Counted from the first letter of the stretch, positions 33,311 to 43,015 are shown. The stretch: DNA of 64,000 nucleotides from Niastella sp. OAS944 (GCA_024809215.1 JANUBW010000005.1:434001-498000), one strand, 5' to 3'. Translations and numbers: made by a program. The notes: generated by a model from the letters alone, not told the origin.

Positions 33311-35956
33311 TTATTGTACGATTATTTTTTCTTTCAGTAAAACCCCGGCAACGGCAACACGTATATGATAAATGCCGGCTACAACGGTAGCAACCGGAAC
33401 AGTGAATGTATTATGGCCTGTAACCAGTGTTACGTTCACGTTTACCAGGCGGGTGCCGTTATTATCGAACAACTGAATTACACCCTTTCCACTGTTAGCA
33501 GCATGTACATTTACCCGTAACTGACCCGGGCTACTGATATAAGCCGCCATATTATCCTGTGCGGCTCCCTGTGCAGGCAGAACACTTAATGTGCCATTTA
33601 ATTGGGCAATGGTGTAGTTGGCTGCTACCGACCCGGTAACTATTATAGCATACGCACCGGCAACTGAGGTGGTAGTGGCATTTGTGCTGACAACAGGTGG
33701 TGCTGTTAAAATGGTTGAATCCTCACCTTTCACAAACCCTTTGTAAGTGATGGTCAGCGGCGGGTTTGGCTGTCCTTCATTTTTGGCTACATCGTTGGCC
33801 TGTATATACAGCCGCGCTTTTTGAACAGTGAACGTTTGCGATGCACTGGCAGGCGCATACGTGGCATCACCTGCCTGCGAAGCGGTTATTATAGTAGTAC
33901 CCGCTGCAAGAATGATCACAGAATCGTTCCTGACAATACCTACCGAAGGGTTGCTGCTGGTAAACGTAACGGAAAGTTTGCTTGAAGCGGTAGCATTTAA
34001 TTTTATACCAGCATCTCCATATTGCCTGGCGGGCAAAGTAGTGAAGGTAATAGTTTGGCCTGCAAGCGGATCAATGGTCAAAGTTCCTTTAACGTAAATG
34101 ATATTATAATTATCAGCAGCAGCACCACTAACAGTAATATCATATTTACCTGCCGGCGAACTACTGGTAGCCGTAGTATTAACTACGGGTTGTGTGGTTA
34201 ATACGGCAGTATTCTCATTGTTTACAAACCCGGAATATGATACGGTAAGCGTTGGATTGGGTTGATTTGCCAGCCTGGTCTTATTATCGGCAGTAATAGT
34301 TAGGGTTGCTTTATTTACGGTGAGCGTTTGTGTTACATCGGCCGCTGCAGACCAGGCGCTGGAGCCGCCCTGGGATGCGGTAATGGTAGCTGTACCCGCT
34401 CCTGTTATATGTATTTTCCCATTTTTAATGGTAGCAACCTGCGTATTGCTACTTGCGTAGGCAACTGTTAAACCCGAACTTGCGGCCGCGCCTGCATCAA
34501 AATCAGCCGCTCCGTATGTAACGGGGTTAATTGTATTAAAAGTAATGGTTTGCGATTGCTGCGATGGCGTAATGGTTAAAATTCCTTTTACATAAGTAAT
34601 GTTGTAATTAGGCGAAACGGCGCCACTCGCTATAATATCGTAAGTGCCAATAGGCGATGTTGAAGTAGCTGGCGTAGTTACGGCAGGCAATGTGGTAAGA
34701 GTTGCTTCTGTATCGCCTTTTACAAAGCCTGTGTAAAGGGCAGTTAAAACAGGAATGGCTGTTCCGTATAACACCTGTTCATCTTTTCCGGTTATAGTAA
34801 GTGCGGCCTTATTGATCGTTAGCGGTTGTTGAACAGCGGTGGCCGCATTAAAAAAATCATCGCCGCTTTGTTGGGCGGTTATATTGGCACTACCTGCGCC
34901 CGATATGTGTACATTATTGTTTACAATGGATGCGAATGCGGTATTATCGCTTGAATAACTTATCTGCAGGCCCGAGCTGGTTGTGGCGCCGGGACTAAAA
35001 TCGGCGTCGCCATATGTTTTTGCAGCCATTGGATCGAATGTAATGGTTTGGTCGGTTTTTCCATTCGCTCCGTCGAGCCGGGCCAACGCGCCATCCAATA
35101 CAATTACATTGGTTAAACCGCCGGTTGTATTTACAGTACTTGTACGACCGCCACCCAATACCGGCCAGCTGCCATCTGAAGAAAGCTTATAGCCAACCTC
35201 AATGCCGGTAGCGAGACTAAACTGTGAGATCCTGCGGATCCCATTGGCCATGTCATTGGGAATTATAGTTCCCCAGGCTTTGTCTACTCCATTTACGTCA
35301 GTTGCGTAGAAAGCCGCATAACTATTGGAGGCATCTACTCCATCACTTTCAATTACACTGCCGGCTACAGGACGACCAGTACCTGCGGCATTATCCCATA
35401 TCATTACAAAGTTCTTTGCTACGCCGCCTGTTACCGGCGTACTGCGAATAGCTGTACAGTTAGTGGTGGTGGCGCCATAGTTCAACACCGTTATTTCGCT
35501 TGAAGTGGTGGGGCGCGATAAAACACTTATTCCACCGTTCCCATTATTCAAAAATATCCTGAATTTCACCTTGCCATTAGCGGTAAAGGTGGTTGATGAG
35601 GATGGATCTGCCATAAACCAACCGGTATATGTACCTGACGCATCGGCTGTAAGTTCCCCATAATTAGTGGCAGCGGTAGGACTGGTTATTCTAACAAAGT
35701 CCCCCGTTTGTTTTACATATATAAATGCGCCGTCTCCGGCAGTAGTACTATTGGTTGGTGTAAACCGCGCAAAGTATCTATAGGTAGCATTAGGGGTTAA
35801 ACCTACAAGCTGTAACCGGCAAACATAGGGTGTTCTGCTGGTACTGTTAGCACCTGCGCCATATACATACTGCGGCAAATAAATTTCATTAATGGTTTGG
35901 CCAAATGAGAATTGTATAAATAATATAAATAAGACTAAAGTAAGACCCGGTTTCAT
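33311..35956 (-). CDS. MBG-domain secreted protein, T9SS cargo-like
   Basis: An 881-residue secreted protein: signal peptide ending FSFGQ, then the same N-terminal module as the cargo at 28848 (about 20-295: EIYLPQYV, GLTPNATYRY, GDFVR, AWGTIIPN, GGLTNVIVLDG). Three long MBG-type repeat pairs follow, each an ITF…TYGDADF…SGL…YSS segment and an INKAALTITGKDEQVLYG…GTYDI…NYNITYVKGILTI segment (motifs quoted in part). The last 65 residues resemble a degenerate type A sorting domain (GVIQLFDNNGTRLVN; AGIYHIRVAVAG; KEKIIVQ) without the initial YPNP. It is probably a surface adhesin-like or scaffold protein. It is flanked by porV and a lipoprotein gene, 29 and 18 bases away. Confidence 0.85.
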   Translation of the reverse strand: MKPGLTLVLFILFIQFSFGQTINEIYLPQYVYGAGANSTSRTPYVCRLQLVGLTPNATYRYFARFTPTNSTTAGDGAFIYVKQTGDFVRITSPTAATNYGELTADASGTYTGWFMADPSSSTTFTANGKVKFRIFLNNGNGGISVLSRPTTSSEITVLNYGATTTNCTAIRSTPVTGGVAKNFVMIWDNAAGTGRPVAGSVIESDGVDASNSYAAFYATDVNGVDKAWGTIIPNDMANGIRRISQFSLATGIEVGYKLSSDGSWPVLGGGRTSTVNTTGGLTNVIVLDGALARLDGANGKTDQTITFDPMAAKTYGDADFSPGATTSSGLQISYSSDNTAFASIVNNNVHISGAGSANITAQQSGDDFFNAATAVQQPLTINKAALTITGKDEQVLYGTAIPVLTALYTGFVKGDTEATLTTLPAVTTPATSTSPIGTYDIIASGAVSPNYNITYVKGILTITPSQQSQTITFNTINPVTYGAADFDAGAAASSGLTVAYASSNTQVATIKNGKIHITGAGTATITASQGGSSAWSAAADVTQTLTVNKATLTITADNKTRLANQPNPTLTVSYSGFVNNENTAVLTTQPVVNTTATSSSPAGKYDITVSGAAADNYNIIYVKGTLTIDPLAGQTITFTTLPARQYGDAGIKLNATASSKLSVTFTSSNPSVGIVRNDSVIILAAGTTIITASQAGDATYAPASASQTFTVQKARLYIQANDVAKNEGQPNPPLTITYKGFVKGEDSTILTAPPVVSTNATTTSVAGAYAIIVTGSVAANYTIAQLNGTLSVLPAQGAAQDNMAAYISSPGQLRVNVHAANSGKGVIQLFDNNGTRLVNVNVTLVTGHNTFTVPVATVVAGIYHIRVAVAGVLLKEKIIVQ

Positions 35957-35974
35957 TGTATACTTTTGTAAATT

Positions 35975-36730
35975 TTAATAAAGTTTGATACCGCTTGTGT
36001 TGGTGTTGCTTTTTAGATTTAAATAGTAAATGGATATATCACCTGCCAGCGAAAAAAATCCACTATAGGTTGTACCAACCTGTACGCGGCTGGCGTTGGT
36101 TGTATAAAACTTTAATATCGGCCTCCGTTGCTTTAAACTGGTGATATATGGAGAGAATTCACCTCGCTTTAGCAGGAAACTATCCATAGGAATATAAGCG
36201 GTACCGCCATCTTTACTTTGCTCAACCACCACTTTTATCTGATCATATATAGCATCGGTTGAAGGAATAGAATATACAACTGAGAGTTTGGCGCTGTCCT
36301 TATGCGGCTTCTGCTCGTTCACCGGTGGGCTTACCAGTATAATTTTTTCGCCAGAAGCTGGCTGAAAAAAAGTAACCGAATTATTATATATCTGCTGATA
36401 GTGTATTGTAGAATCAAAGAGTAACGCATTGCTATACAGATCGGTAACCTTATATCTACGCAACGGGTTATCGTACTTTACTGTCATGCTAACTTTCCCC
36501 TCGGGAGTCATCAGTGAATCGGTGAGTAATTTATCGCTATCAGTTACAGAAAGGCGCATGGAATCAACAGTAATTGTATTCAATTGCAACAAAGTAAACC
36601 GCTCCTGTTCTATAGCGTCCTCACTTTTCGAACAGCCAAAGCTGCACATAAACAACAACACAATACTGCACGAATAAATACCGTTAAACATTCCTCCCCT
36701 TTTATTTGTATTTTGTATTCCCTTTTTCAT
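35975..36730 (-). CDS. Lipoprotein of unknown function
   Basis: A 251-residue lipoprotein; the lipobox is CSFGC with Cys 33, then SKSEDAIEQ. The start could be the Met at residue 14 (MFNGIYSC), which gives a more normal signal length. The mature part is strand-rich (MRLSVTDSDKLLTDSLM; SMTVKYDNPLRRYKVTDLYS; AKLSVVYSIPSTDAIYDQI), perhaps two Ig-like sandwiches. No family is recognised. It sits between the TonB receptor (27 bases upstream) and the MBG cargo (18 bases downstream) and is surely co-transcribed. It may be a surface partner of the receptor, standing where a SusD would be in a susCD locus. Confidence 0.7.
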   Translation of the reverse strand: MKKGIQNTNKRGGMFNGIYSCSIVLLFMCSFGCSKSEDAIEQERFTLLQLNTITVDSMRLSVTDSDKLLTDSLMTPEGKVSMTVKYDNPLRRYKVTDLYSNALLFDSTIHYQQIYNNSVTFFQPASGEKIILVSPPVNEQKPHKDSAKLSVVYSIPSTDAIYDQIKVVVEQSKDGGTAYIPMDSFLLKRGEFSPYITSLKQRRPILKFYTTNASRVQVGTTYSGFFSLAGDISIYYLNLKSNTNTSGIKLY

Positions 36731-36757
36731 TTCTAATTTTTAAATATTTTTTCTTCA

Positions 36758-39700
36758 TTACAATCTATAGGTAAGGCTAAGGCTAAATGAAGTTCCTTTC
36801 TTCACTTTATAGCCCACAAAATCCATGTCTTTGTTATAATCTGAACCTTTGGGATCGTAATTATCTGCTTCATCGGGATAACTGCCCGTGCCATCGCGGT
36901 TTACGTTATTGCTGTAGATAACCGTATATTGGTTCAACAGGTCAGAAATATTAAACCGGAGCTCGGCTTTTTGTTTCATGATCTTTGTACTCAATTGAAC
37001 ATCTACCACATCGCGTGAATTTTCATATTGAATGATCCGGGGATTGGTACCACCATTTACTATGCGACGACCAAAGCGGTTATATGCTACGTTAAAACCC
37101 CACTCACTTGCCTGGTAATTAAGGCCCATGTTTACAATATAAGGGGACAATCCCTGTATGGGTCGATTACCATTCTCAACATAAAAGGTGTCTTTGTTCG
37201 TTGTCGGACTTTTCTTTACAACGTGTTTTATACCGCCTTCGAGGATGGTGGCGTTGGCGCTGAAATACAAATGCTGCAACCAGCTACTTGCCGGCGAAAT
37301 AAACGACAGCGATTTTCTCACTTCAACTTCAACACCTTTTGCAGTTGCGCTTTCGAGGTTCCAGTATTCAACGCTGTTATTGGGGCTGCCCAAAATATAA
37401 AACCGTTCAACGGGTTTATCGAAGTATTTATAGAAAACAGAAGCAGAAAGGATCTCATTGCCTGTTGGATAATATTCAATCCTAAAGTCATAATTTTTGA
37501 TACGTGTAACCTGCAAGGCCTGCTGACCGGTCACCTGAATTTGCTCCACAAAATCATAATATACATAAGGGGAACGTTCTACAAAATCGGGCCGCGCCAG
37601 GGTTTTACTAAATGCAGCACGAAGATTGAGCTTGTCGGTTACACTATAGATCAGGTTTACCGAAGGCAGCCAGTCCTTTTCGTTGTATACAGAATCGCTG
37701 AATACCGGAAAACCATCAGCATTATATGTTTCGGTACTCATTTTCACCTTGTTGTTCTCATACCTGAAACCGCCCACCAACCGTAGGTGCTGCATAATTT
37801 TAAGATCGAGCATTCCGTAGGCTGAACGTAAAGTTTGTTCACCGTCATAACGGTCGCCGGTACTCTCAGAGCGGATATAGGTGGGAACATAAATCAGATC
37901 GCCGCTGGCAACCGCCTTTGGCGTAACAATCTCGTAGTACGGAAGCCCCTGTTTGGCATTTTCAAAAGCAACATTGCTTGCAAGAATTCGCAACCCGGTA
38001 GCATCGTAATCAGCTTCGCGTTTTGAATAAGCGTATCCCATTTTAAAAGTCTGCTTTGCTTTGGCAATGGTAAAGGGTACGGATAAATTGGCGCCGCCAT
38101 TGGTACGTTTTTCATCAAGCGTTGACGCATATAAGCCGCCCCTAAACAGGTTGCGCTCACCAAAATCGTACGTATAGGTATGGCTGGCAGAATCTGTGTC
38201 TTCGGCCACTTCATAACGCCCGTCTGGCTGCTCGCGTTTTAAGGTAATATAATCGCCATACCAGTCGAGCCGCAGCTTTGCATTGAAGAGACTGTGATCC
38301 CCTTCTACCCTGCTTTGGATCATGCGATTGGTAAGCGTGGTTTCACCGTTACGGTTCTCAAAACCGTCATTACTGATCTGGAAACCATACCGGTCGTCGA
38401 ACTGGTTGCTGTATCGGTTATTGTACAGGTTCTTAAACGCCAGTTTATGTTTTTTTGATTTATAAGCTAAATTCAATAATGCGCCTATGGTGGTGTTGTA
38501 GCGGTATCGTTTGCTCCAGTAATCGTAGTTCTGCAGGCTGCGCGCCTCGCCTTCCTCATACAACATTTCGTTGCGGTACGTCAACGCACCTACGGCGCCA
38601 ATACTGTTGTCATTTTTAAACAATTTGCTCAGGCCGCCCGACAGCTGGTAATTCTGCATAGGCGTATAATGGTAGCGGTAGGTTTGCCATCGATTGGGAA
38701 TTTTCGACCCAATATTGCGCAAAGCAGCTGTGTCGCCGGCTTTGTAATATTTAATATATGTCTGCTGATCAAAAATGCGGCCATCGCCAAACCATTTACG
38801 GTCTTCATCAACGATTCCCAGCGCTGCTTTTTTATCACGCTTCCGGCTTATAAAATCCTGTCCCGTACTGGCCGTATTAAAACCGGTGCCAATACCAATA
38901 TTGAGAAAATCTTTAAAGGGCACATCTGTGGTATTGATCTGCACCATGCCACCCGTAAATTCGCCAGGCAGGTCGGGCGTGGCCGTTTTGTTCACCACCA
39001 CATTATCAACCAGGGCGCTGGGTACAATATCAAAACTAAAATTCCTTCTGTTGGGTTCTGTACTTGGCAGTGATGCGCCGTTGATCAACACGTTATTGTA
39101 TCGGTCGCTAACACCGCGAATGGTAACAAATTTATCTCCCTGCACGGTAATACCGCTTACGCGTTTCAATACCTGGCCGGTATTGTTATCTGCCGTAGCA
39201 CGAATTTGTTCTGCGCTGATACCGTTTGTCATACCGGCGCTGTTCTTCTGCGCCATGAGTAATGAGCGGGTGCTTTCCTTACGGGCGCCGCTGGTTACCA
39301 CTACCGCCTGCATTTGCTTTGAAGCGGCTGTAAGCACCGTGCTTAGATCGGTGGTTTCATTTTCTTTTACTACTACATCTGTAATGCGCCGCGGCTGGTA
39401 ACCCACGAATGAGAATTTTACGTTGTACGTACCGGCAGGCAACGACACAATGTAATCACCATTAATAGAGGTGGTAGTTCCTTTATCGGTCTGTTCAACG
39501 TTTATTGTTACGCCCGGCATTAATTCGTTTTTATCGTTACGAATTACACCGGTGATCTTTCCCGGACGTGAATTATTAGAAACTGCAGGCGCAACAGCCG
39601 GAGCCGGGCTGATCTTTACAGCAATTGTATTCCCTAACAGGTTGAATTCAAGATTGGCTACCCGCTGCAGGTTCTCCAGCGCTTCACCTAAAGTAATATT

Positions 39701-39919
39701 GTCATAAACAAATGACTTTATACTTATCTTATCTAATTGTTCGCTGCTATACGAAAACGTGTAGTTGCTGCGTTTATCCAATTCTTCTACAACCTTTGCC
39801 GCGGTTGTGTTTTTTAACGAAACAGAGATCTTTTCTTTTAATGTAATTACCTGCGCTGCTGTAAGCAGGGTTGATGTAAAAAAAACAATGACAGTTAGTA
39901 TTCCGGTTAATTTGTTCAT
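36758..39919 (-). CDS. TonB-dependent receptor with STN-like and carboxypeptidase-regulatory domains
   Basis: A 1053-residue outer-membrane receptor. After the signal (LTAAQ) comes an STN-like domain (about 25-105: ISVSLKNTTAAKVVEELDKR, YTFSYSSEQLDKI) able to contact FecR. A carboxypeptidase-regulatory-like domain follows (about 118-195: ITGVIRNDKNELMPGVTI, LPAGTYNVKFSFVGYQ), then the plug (GKQVLKRVSGITV-like segment; FVTIRGVSDRYNNVLINGA; GEFTGGMVQINTTDVP) and a barrel ending in FSLSLTYRL. It differs from SusC: there is no SusD partner, and the neighbours are a lipoprotein, an MBG cargo and PorV. The substrate is unknown. It is regulated by the FecR and sigma genes upstream on the same strand. 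Confidence 0.92.
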   Translation of the reverse strand: MNKLTGILTVIVFFTSTLLTAAQVITLKEKISVSLKNTTAAKVVEELDKRSNYTFSYSSEQLDKISIKSFVYDNITLGEALENLQRVANLEFNLLGNTIAVKISPAPAVAPAVSNNSRPGKITGVIRNDKNELMPGVTINVEQTDKGTTTSINGDYIVSLPAGTYNVKFSFVGYQPRRITDVVVKENETTDLSTVLTAASKQMQAVVVTSGARKESTRSLLMAQKNSAGMTNGISAEQIRATADNNTGQVLKRVSGITVQGDKFVTIRGVSDRYNNVLINGASLPSTEPNRRNFSFDIVPSALVDNVVVNKTATPDLPGEFTGGMVQINTTDVPFKDFLNIGIGTGFNTASTGQDFISRKRDKKAALGIVDEDRKWFGDGRIFDQQTYIKYYKAGDTAALRNIGSKIPNRWQTYRYHYTPMQNYQLSGGLSKLFKNDNSIGAVGALTYRNEMLYEEGEARSLQNYDYWSKRYRYNTTIGALLNLAYKSKKHKLAFKNLYNNRYSNQFDDRYGFQISNDGFENRNGETTLTNRMIQSRVEGDHSLFNAKLRLDWYGDYITLKREQPDGRYEVAEDTDSASHTYTYDFGERNLFRGGLYASTLDEKRTNGGANLSVPFTIAKAKQTFKMGYAYSKREADYDATGLRILASNVAFENAKQGLPYYEIVTPKAVASGDLIYVPTYIRSESTGDRYDGEQTLRSAYGMLDLKIMQHLRLVGGFRYENNKVKMSTETYNADGFPVFSDSVYNEKDWLPSVNLIYSVTDKLNLRAAFSKTLARPDFVERSPYVYYDFVEQIQVTGQQALQVTRIKNYDFRIEYYPTGNEILSASVFYKYFDKPVERFYILGSPNNSVEYWNLESATAKGVEVEVRKSLSFISPASSWLQHLYFSANATILEGGIKHVVKKSPTTNKDTFYVENGNRPIQGLSPYIVNMGLNYQASEWGFNVAYNRFGRRIVNGGTNPRIIQYENSRDVVDVQLSTKIMKQKAELRFNISDLLNQYTVIYSNNVNRDGTGSYPDEADNYDPKGSDYNKDMDFVGYKVKKGTSFSLSLTYRL

Positions 39920-39972
39920 ATCACAATTCTTATTCTGAATGGCTTTTTACTTTATTTAAACCAGGTTTGTGT

Positions 39973-40968
39973 TTAGTGTTTTCCTATAACAACTTTATCG
40001 CCCACTTTCCTGAATTGCAGATCGTGCACAAAAAGGATATTGGCCAATACAGCCGGCCACGTACTATTGTGGAAGCTTGCGGTAATTCGTTTATGCTGCA
40101 CGATGGCAGGATTATAGTCGATAGTTATTTGATATCTTTCCTTTATACGATCGAGGGCTTCCTGTAACGGCACTTCATTAAAAACCAGGTAACCCTTCGT
40201 CCATAAAGCAACATTGGCTGCTTCAACGGACATCACTTCCCACGATTGGGTTTGTTTGGAGTAGCGTAAAGAATGATTGGGAGAAAGTATGGTGGTTCTG
40301 TCGGTTGCCGTATCGTCAAGGGCTATCTTTCCATGTACAAGCGATACCCGCACTTCCGACTCCTGGTCATAGGCTTCAATATTAAAAGCCGTACCTAAAA
40401 CGCGGGTGCGCAGGCTACCGGTTTCAACTATAAATGGAATTCTTGTACTATCGGTGCCAGGTTTTATAGAGGGCACTACTTCAAAGTAACCCTCACTTGA
40501 TAATTTCAACAGCCGTTCTGTGTGGTTGAATTGTTCCTGGTCAAATTCAAGGCGGGAATTCATATTCAGGCATACCTGCGAACCATCTGGCAGCGTAATG
40601 CGGCGGATGCCGGGTTGCCGGTTCTCAATAACGGTAAGCTGTGGCTGTTGCTTATGCCGTTGTATGCCAATAGGCTTTATATAATAATAAAGTACGGCTG
40701 TTGACACTATTACCAACAACCAGCTGGCGGCAACCAGTAAACGGCGATATGGCAAATGGCGCCGCATGGCAACCGGCCTTTCGCTTACCAATTGCTGGTA
40801 CATACGGTCTTTAACCGCGGCCAATTGCTCCGCCGACAAATTGGTCGATTCGTCAGTGAGGGTGAGTTGGGTCACCCATTGTTGTAACAGTGCTAGTTCT
40901 TCGGGAGTGCATTCATTGTTCCTGAACCGTTGAATCAACGCTTCAACGGACATGGGGCTTTGTTTCAT
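39973..40968 (-). CDS. FecR-family anti-sigma factor
   Basis: A 331-residue inner-membrane regulator. The cytoplasmic N-terminus (IQRFRNNECTPEELALLQQW) is followed by a transmembrane helix at about 71-91 (LLVAASWLLVIVSTAVLYYY). The periplasmic FecR domain contains RRITLPDGSQVCLNMNSRLEF, EGYFEVVPS and RVLGTAFNIEAYDQESEVRV. A DUF4974-like C-terminal domain follows (VFNEVPLQEALDRIKERYQI). It should sequester the sigma factor at 41571 and sense the TonB receptor 53 bases downstream. A DinB gene separates it from its sigma gene. Confidence 0.92.
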   Translation of the reverse strand: MKQSPMSVEALIQRFRNNECTPEELALLQQWVTQLTLTDESTNLSAEQLAAVKDRMYQQLVSERPVAMRRHLPYRRLLVAASWLLVIVSTAVLYYYIKPIGIQRHKQQPQLTVIENRQPGIRRITLPDGSQVCLNMNSRLEFDQEQFNHTERLLKLSSEGYFEVVPSIKPGTDSTRIPFIVETGSLRTRVLGTAFNIEAYDQESEVRVSLVHGKIALDDTATDRTTILSPNHSLRYSKQTQSWEVMSVEAANVALWTKGYLVFNEVPLQEALDRIKERYQITIDYNPAIVQHKRITASFHNSTWPAVLANILFVHDLQFRKVGDKVVIGKH

Positions 40969-41026
40969 ACATCATAGTAATAACCCGGCCGGCAAATAGT
41001 ACCATACCGGGTATATTACCATAATG

Positions 41027-41533
41027 TTAAGAGATAAAGGCAGGCAAATATTTCTGTTTGATCACTTCTATATGGTGAAGCTCATGGCCTATGGTGGCTT
41101 TCAGGAATTCTTCAACGGTCAATTCATATTTCCAGGCCTGACCGGTTAGCATCAATTGTTCTTTCGACAATGATCTTATAAAGCTATTAGAGGCGTTCCT
41201 GACGTTTTCAAGATCGGTGATCAGTTGACTTACAGGCTGTTCATCAAAACGGCTGTTGTCAACAAAGGTGTCCTGGTCGTAACCGGGCAATGCGGTTTTG
41301 TCGTTTCGGCTGAACCGGAGCGCGCGATAGGTCATAATGCGTTCGTGATCGGTAATATGACCAATTATTTGTTTAATGCTCCATTTACCCGGTGCATACC
41401 GGAATGATGCATTTTCTTCTGAAACTGATTTTAGCAGATCGAGGTTTTCTTTCGAAGTAAATAATTGATAGGGATCTTTATCGCCTAATAATTCAATATA
41501 ATACGGGAATCCGTCGCTGATAGAATATTTCAT
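41027..41533 (-). CDS. DinB-family protein inside a sigma/FecR locus
   Basis: A 168-residue cytosolic DinB-like four-helix bundle. It has the usual PGKWSIKQIIGHITDHERIMTYRALRF segment (quoted motif: KWSIKQIIGHITDHERIM) with a metal His, PVSQLITDLENVRNASNSF, and the C-terminal TIGHELHHIEVIKQKYLP with two further histidines. No signal peptide. It lies between the sigma gene (38 bases upstream) and fecR (58 bases downstream) on the same strand, an uncommon insertion between partners. Possible roles are a redox or thiol-transfer activity co-regulated with the receptor; this is inference. Confidence 0.88.
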   Translation of the reverse strand: MKYSISDGFPYYIELLGDKDPYQLFTSKENLDLLKSVSEENASFRYAPGKWSIKQIIGHITDHERIMTYRALRFSRNDKTALPGYDQDTFVDNSRFDEQPVSQLITDLENVRNASNSFIRSLSKEQLMLTGQAWKYELTVEEFLKATIGHELHHIEVIKQKYLPAFIS

Positions 41534-41570
41534 CCGGACAATTTAGAAAAAAAATCTATTATTCCCTTGA

Positions 41571-42155
41571 TTACCATGATAAAAATATCTGTACCGCAAA
41601 TTGTTTTATTGCCCGGCGCAAGCGTTTAGAAGCTATGTGGAGCTGATTTTTTACCGTTTGCCGCGAAAGCGACAGATCGCCGGCGATTTCGGAAATGGAT
41701 TGATCGTGATAATAATTGCGAATGAAGATCCTTTTCATTTTATCGGGCATATCGGTGATCTCTTTCTCAATGGCCTGATGAATATTTTCCTGCTCCTGTT
41801 CCTGCTGCATAAGGGCATAATCTGGATCGGAAATGGCCTGATGCGCCAAAAACGCCTCCAGGTTCCTGTAGTGTTTTTCACGCAAACCTTTAGAGCGGAA
41901 ATAGTTGAATACTTTATGATATAAACACGCTACCAGGTATGAACGTACGGCTGCATCATCGGGTAAGGAAGGCATCGATCGCCAGATATCGGCAAACAGG
42001 TCGTGCACGAGATCATAGGCGTCTTCGGCCGAACCTGTTTTTTTACAGGCCAGCTTAAATAATAATTCCCAATGCTGATAATACCATTCATTGAACACCT
42101 GCTCATCAGCATTGAAAGAACGGGGCTGCGGTTTAATTGGTCGGTCCTGCCACAT
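41571..42155 (-). CDS. RNA polymerase ECF-type sigma factor
   Basis: A 194-residue ECF sigma factor. Region 2 contains EWYYQHWELLFKLACKKTGS and YDLVHDLFADIWRSM. Region 4 contains DMPDKMKRIFIRNYYHDQ and the helix-turn-helix SISEIAGDLSLSRQTVKNQLH. Translation is taken from the ATG at 42155; an in-frame TTG at 42176 is an alternative. It heads the minus-strand run DinB, FecR, TonB receptor, lipoprotein, MBG cargo, PorV and is expected to drive that set when the receptor is loaded. Confidence 0.92.
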   Translation of the reverse strand: MWQDRPIKPQPRSFNADEQVFNEWYYQHWELLFKLACKKTGSAEDAYDLVHDLFADIWRSMPSLPDDAAVRSYLVACLYHKVFNYFRSKGLREKHYRNLEAFLAHQAISDPDYALMQQEQEQENIHQAIEKEITDMPDKMKRIFIRNYYHDQSISEIAGDLSLSRQTVKNQLHIASKRLRRAIKQFAVQIFLSW

Positions 42156-42700
42156 ATCTATAACAGTAATGCGCAAATTATATAATGCATTTATATTGTA
42201 CTGTTATGAAACTATGAACACATGTATTTAAAACATAAGACTTAGACCTACCATGATAAGCCTAAAGCATACACATATGCTTTAGTAACAATTATTGCTA
42301 TAAATACTTTACGTGTAACGGTGACATAAAATATATTATCTCAGTTGCTAATATTGAACAAACAGTAAAACAGGCTTAACTCATTTTTGTACTGATGCTA
42401 CGAAACAAAAACTTAACATTGGAAAATAAAATTCCTTTGTAATTTTACAATAAGATAATACACAGAGGTTAAAGCCAGCTCCCGACACTCCCTCTAACCT
42501 CCTTTCACGATCCGGTTTATGAACTTACTATTCCGATTCATTCTCACTGAATAAATCGGCGAGCTATTGTGTCCGTTCCTGATGAATGACCTCCAAACCG
42601 TAAAAAAATAAATTTTAAGAGATACTGATCTTGTAGCAACACCCTGTTGTATTACAGGGAACCATAACCTTATTCTTCAACATTAAGAACCTGCAATGCT
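42156..42700. other. Divergent intergenic region
   Basis: 545 bases with no gene found in six frames and no tRNA-like fold. It holds a perfect 10-bp hairpin (CTAAAGCATA at 42262-42271 with TATGCTTTAG at 42276-42285, loop CACA), without a T-tract. It should contain the promoters of the sigma gene (minus) and the small membrane gene (plus). I cannot pick a convincing consensus. Confidence 0.5.
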
Positions 42701-43015
42701 ATGAAAAAGAGTAACGCGGTCATTATGATCATATGCACGTTGATCATTACCCTGTTCGTTTACACAGCTTCATCAAAACTGCTCGATTATTATAACTTTC
42801 ATTTCGGACTAACTGAGTCTCCTTTCATTGCTCCCTTTGCCGATATATTGGCCTGGACTATACCAGCCAGCGAGGGCAAGTCGGGAAACGCCCTCGCTTT
42901 TATAAAAGCTTATCGATGTTTGGTAACCCCTGCACATAAGCGTCCTGATAATCATTGTGCCACCAGTGCATTATTATTATCGATCTTTGTATTGAATTAT
43001 CACATTGAAAAATGA
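42701..43015 (+). CDS. Truncated or altered MauE/DoxX-like membrane protein
   Basis: A 104-residue protein. The first 60 residues match the start of MauE/DoxX-like redox-associated membrane proteins: a transmembrane helix (VIMIICTLIITLFVYTASSK), then KLLDYYNFHFGLTESPFIAPF and LAWTIPASE (short quotes of the family pattern). Family members continue for about 90 residues with three more helices. Here the sequence turns into a polar stretch (KAYRCLVTPAHKRPDNH) with only one weak hydrophobic segment. I infer a truncated or rearranged gene. Its TGA overlaps the ATG of the next gene (ATGA at 43012), so the present frame may still be translated as a coupled leader. Confidence 0.55.
   Translation: MKKSNAVIMIICTLIITLFVYTASSKLLDYYNFHFGLTESPFIAPFADILAWTIPASEGKSGNALAFIKAYRCLVTPAHKRPDNHCATSALLLSIFVLNYHIEK

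Noticed and set aside
37028-37786. 252-residue frame antisense to the TonB receptor
   Set aside because: A shadow of the receptor's reading frame; composition is biased and there is no signal or domain. The same holds for the frame at 38775-39401.
42156-42700. tRNA or structured RNA in the 545-bp gap
   Set aside because: No cloverleaf, anticodon loop or TTCGA-type arm could be found; only a simple 10-bp hairpin.
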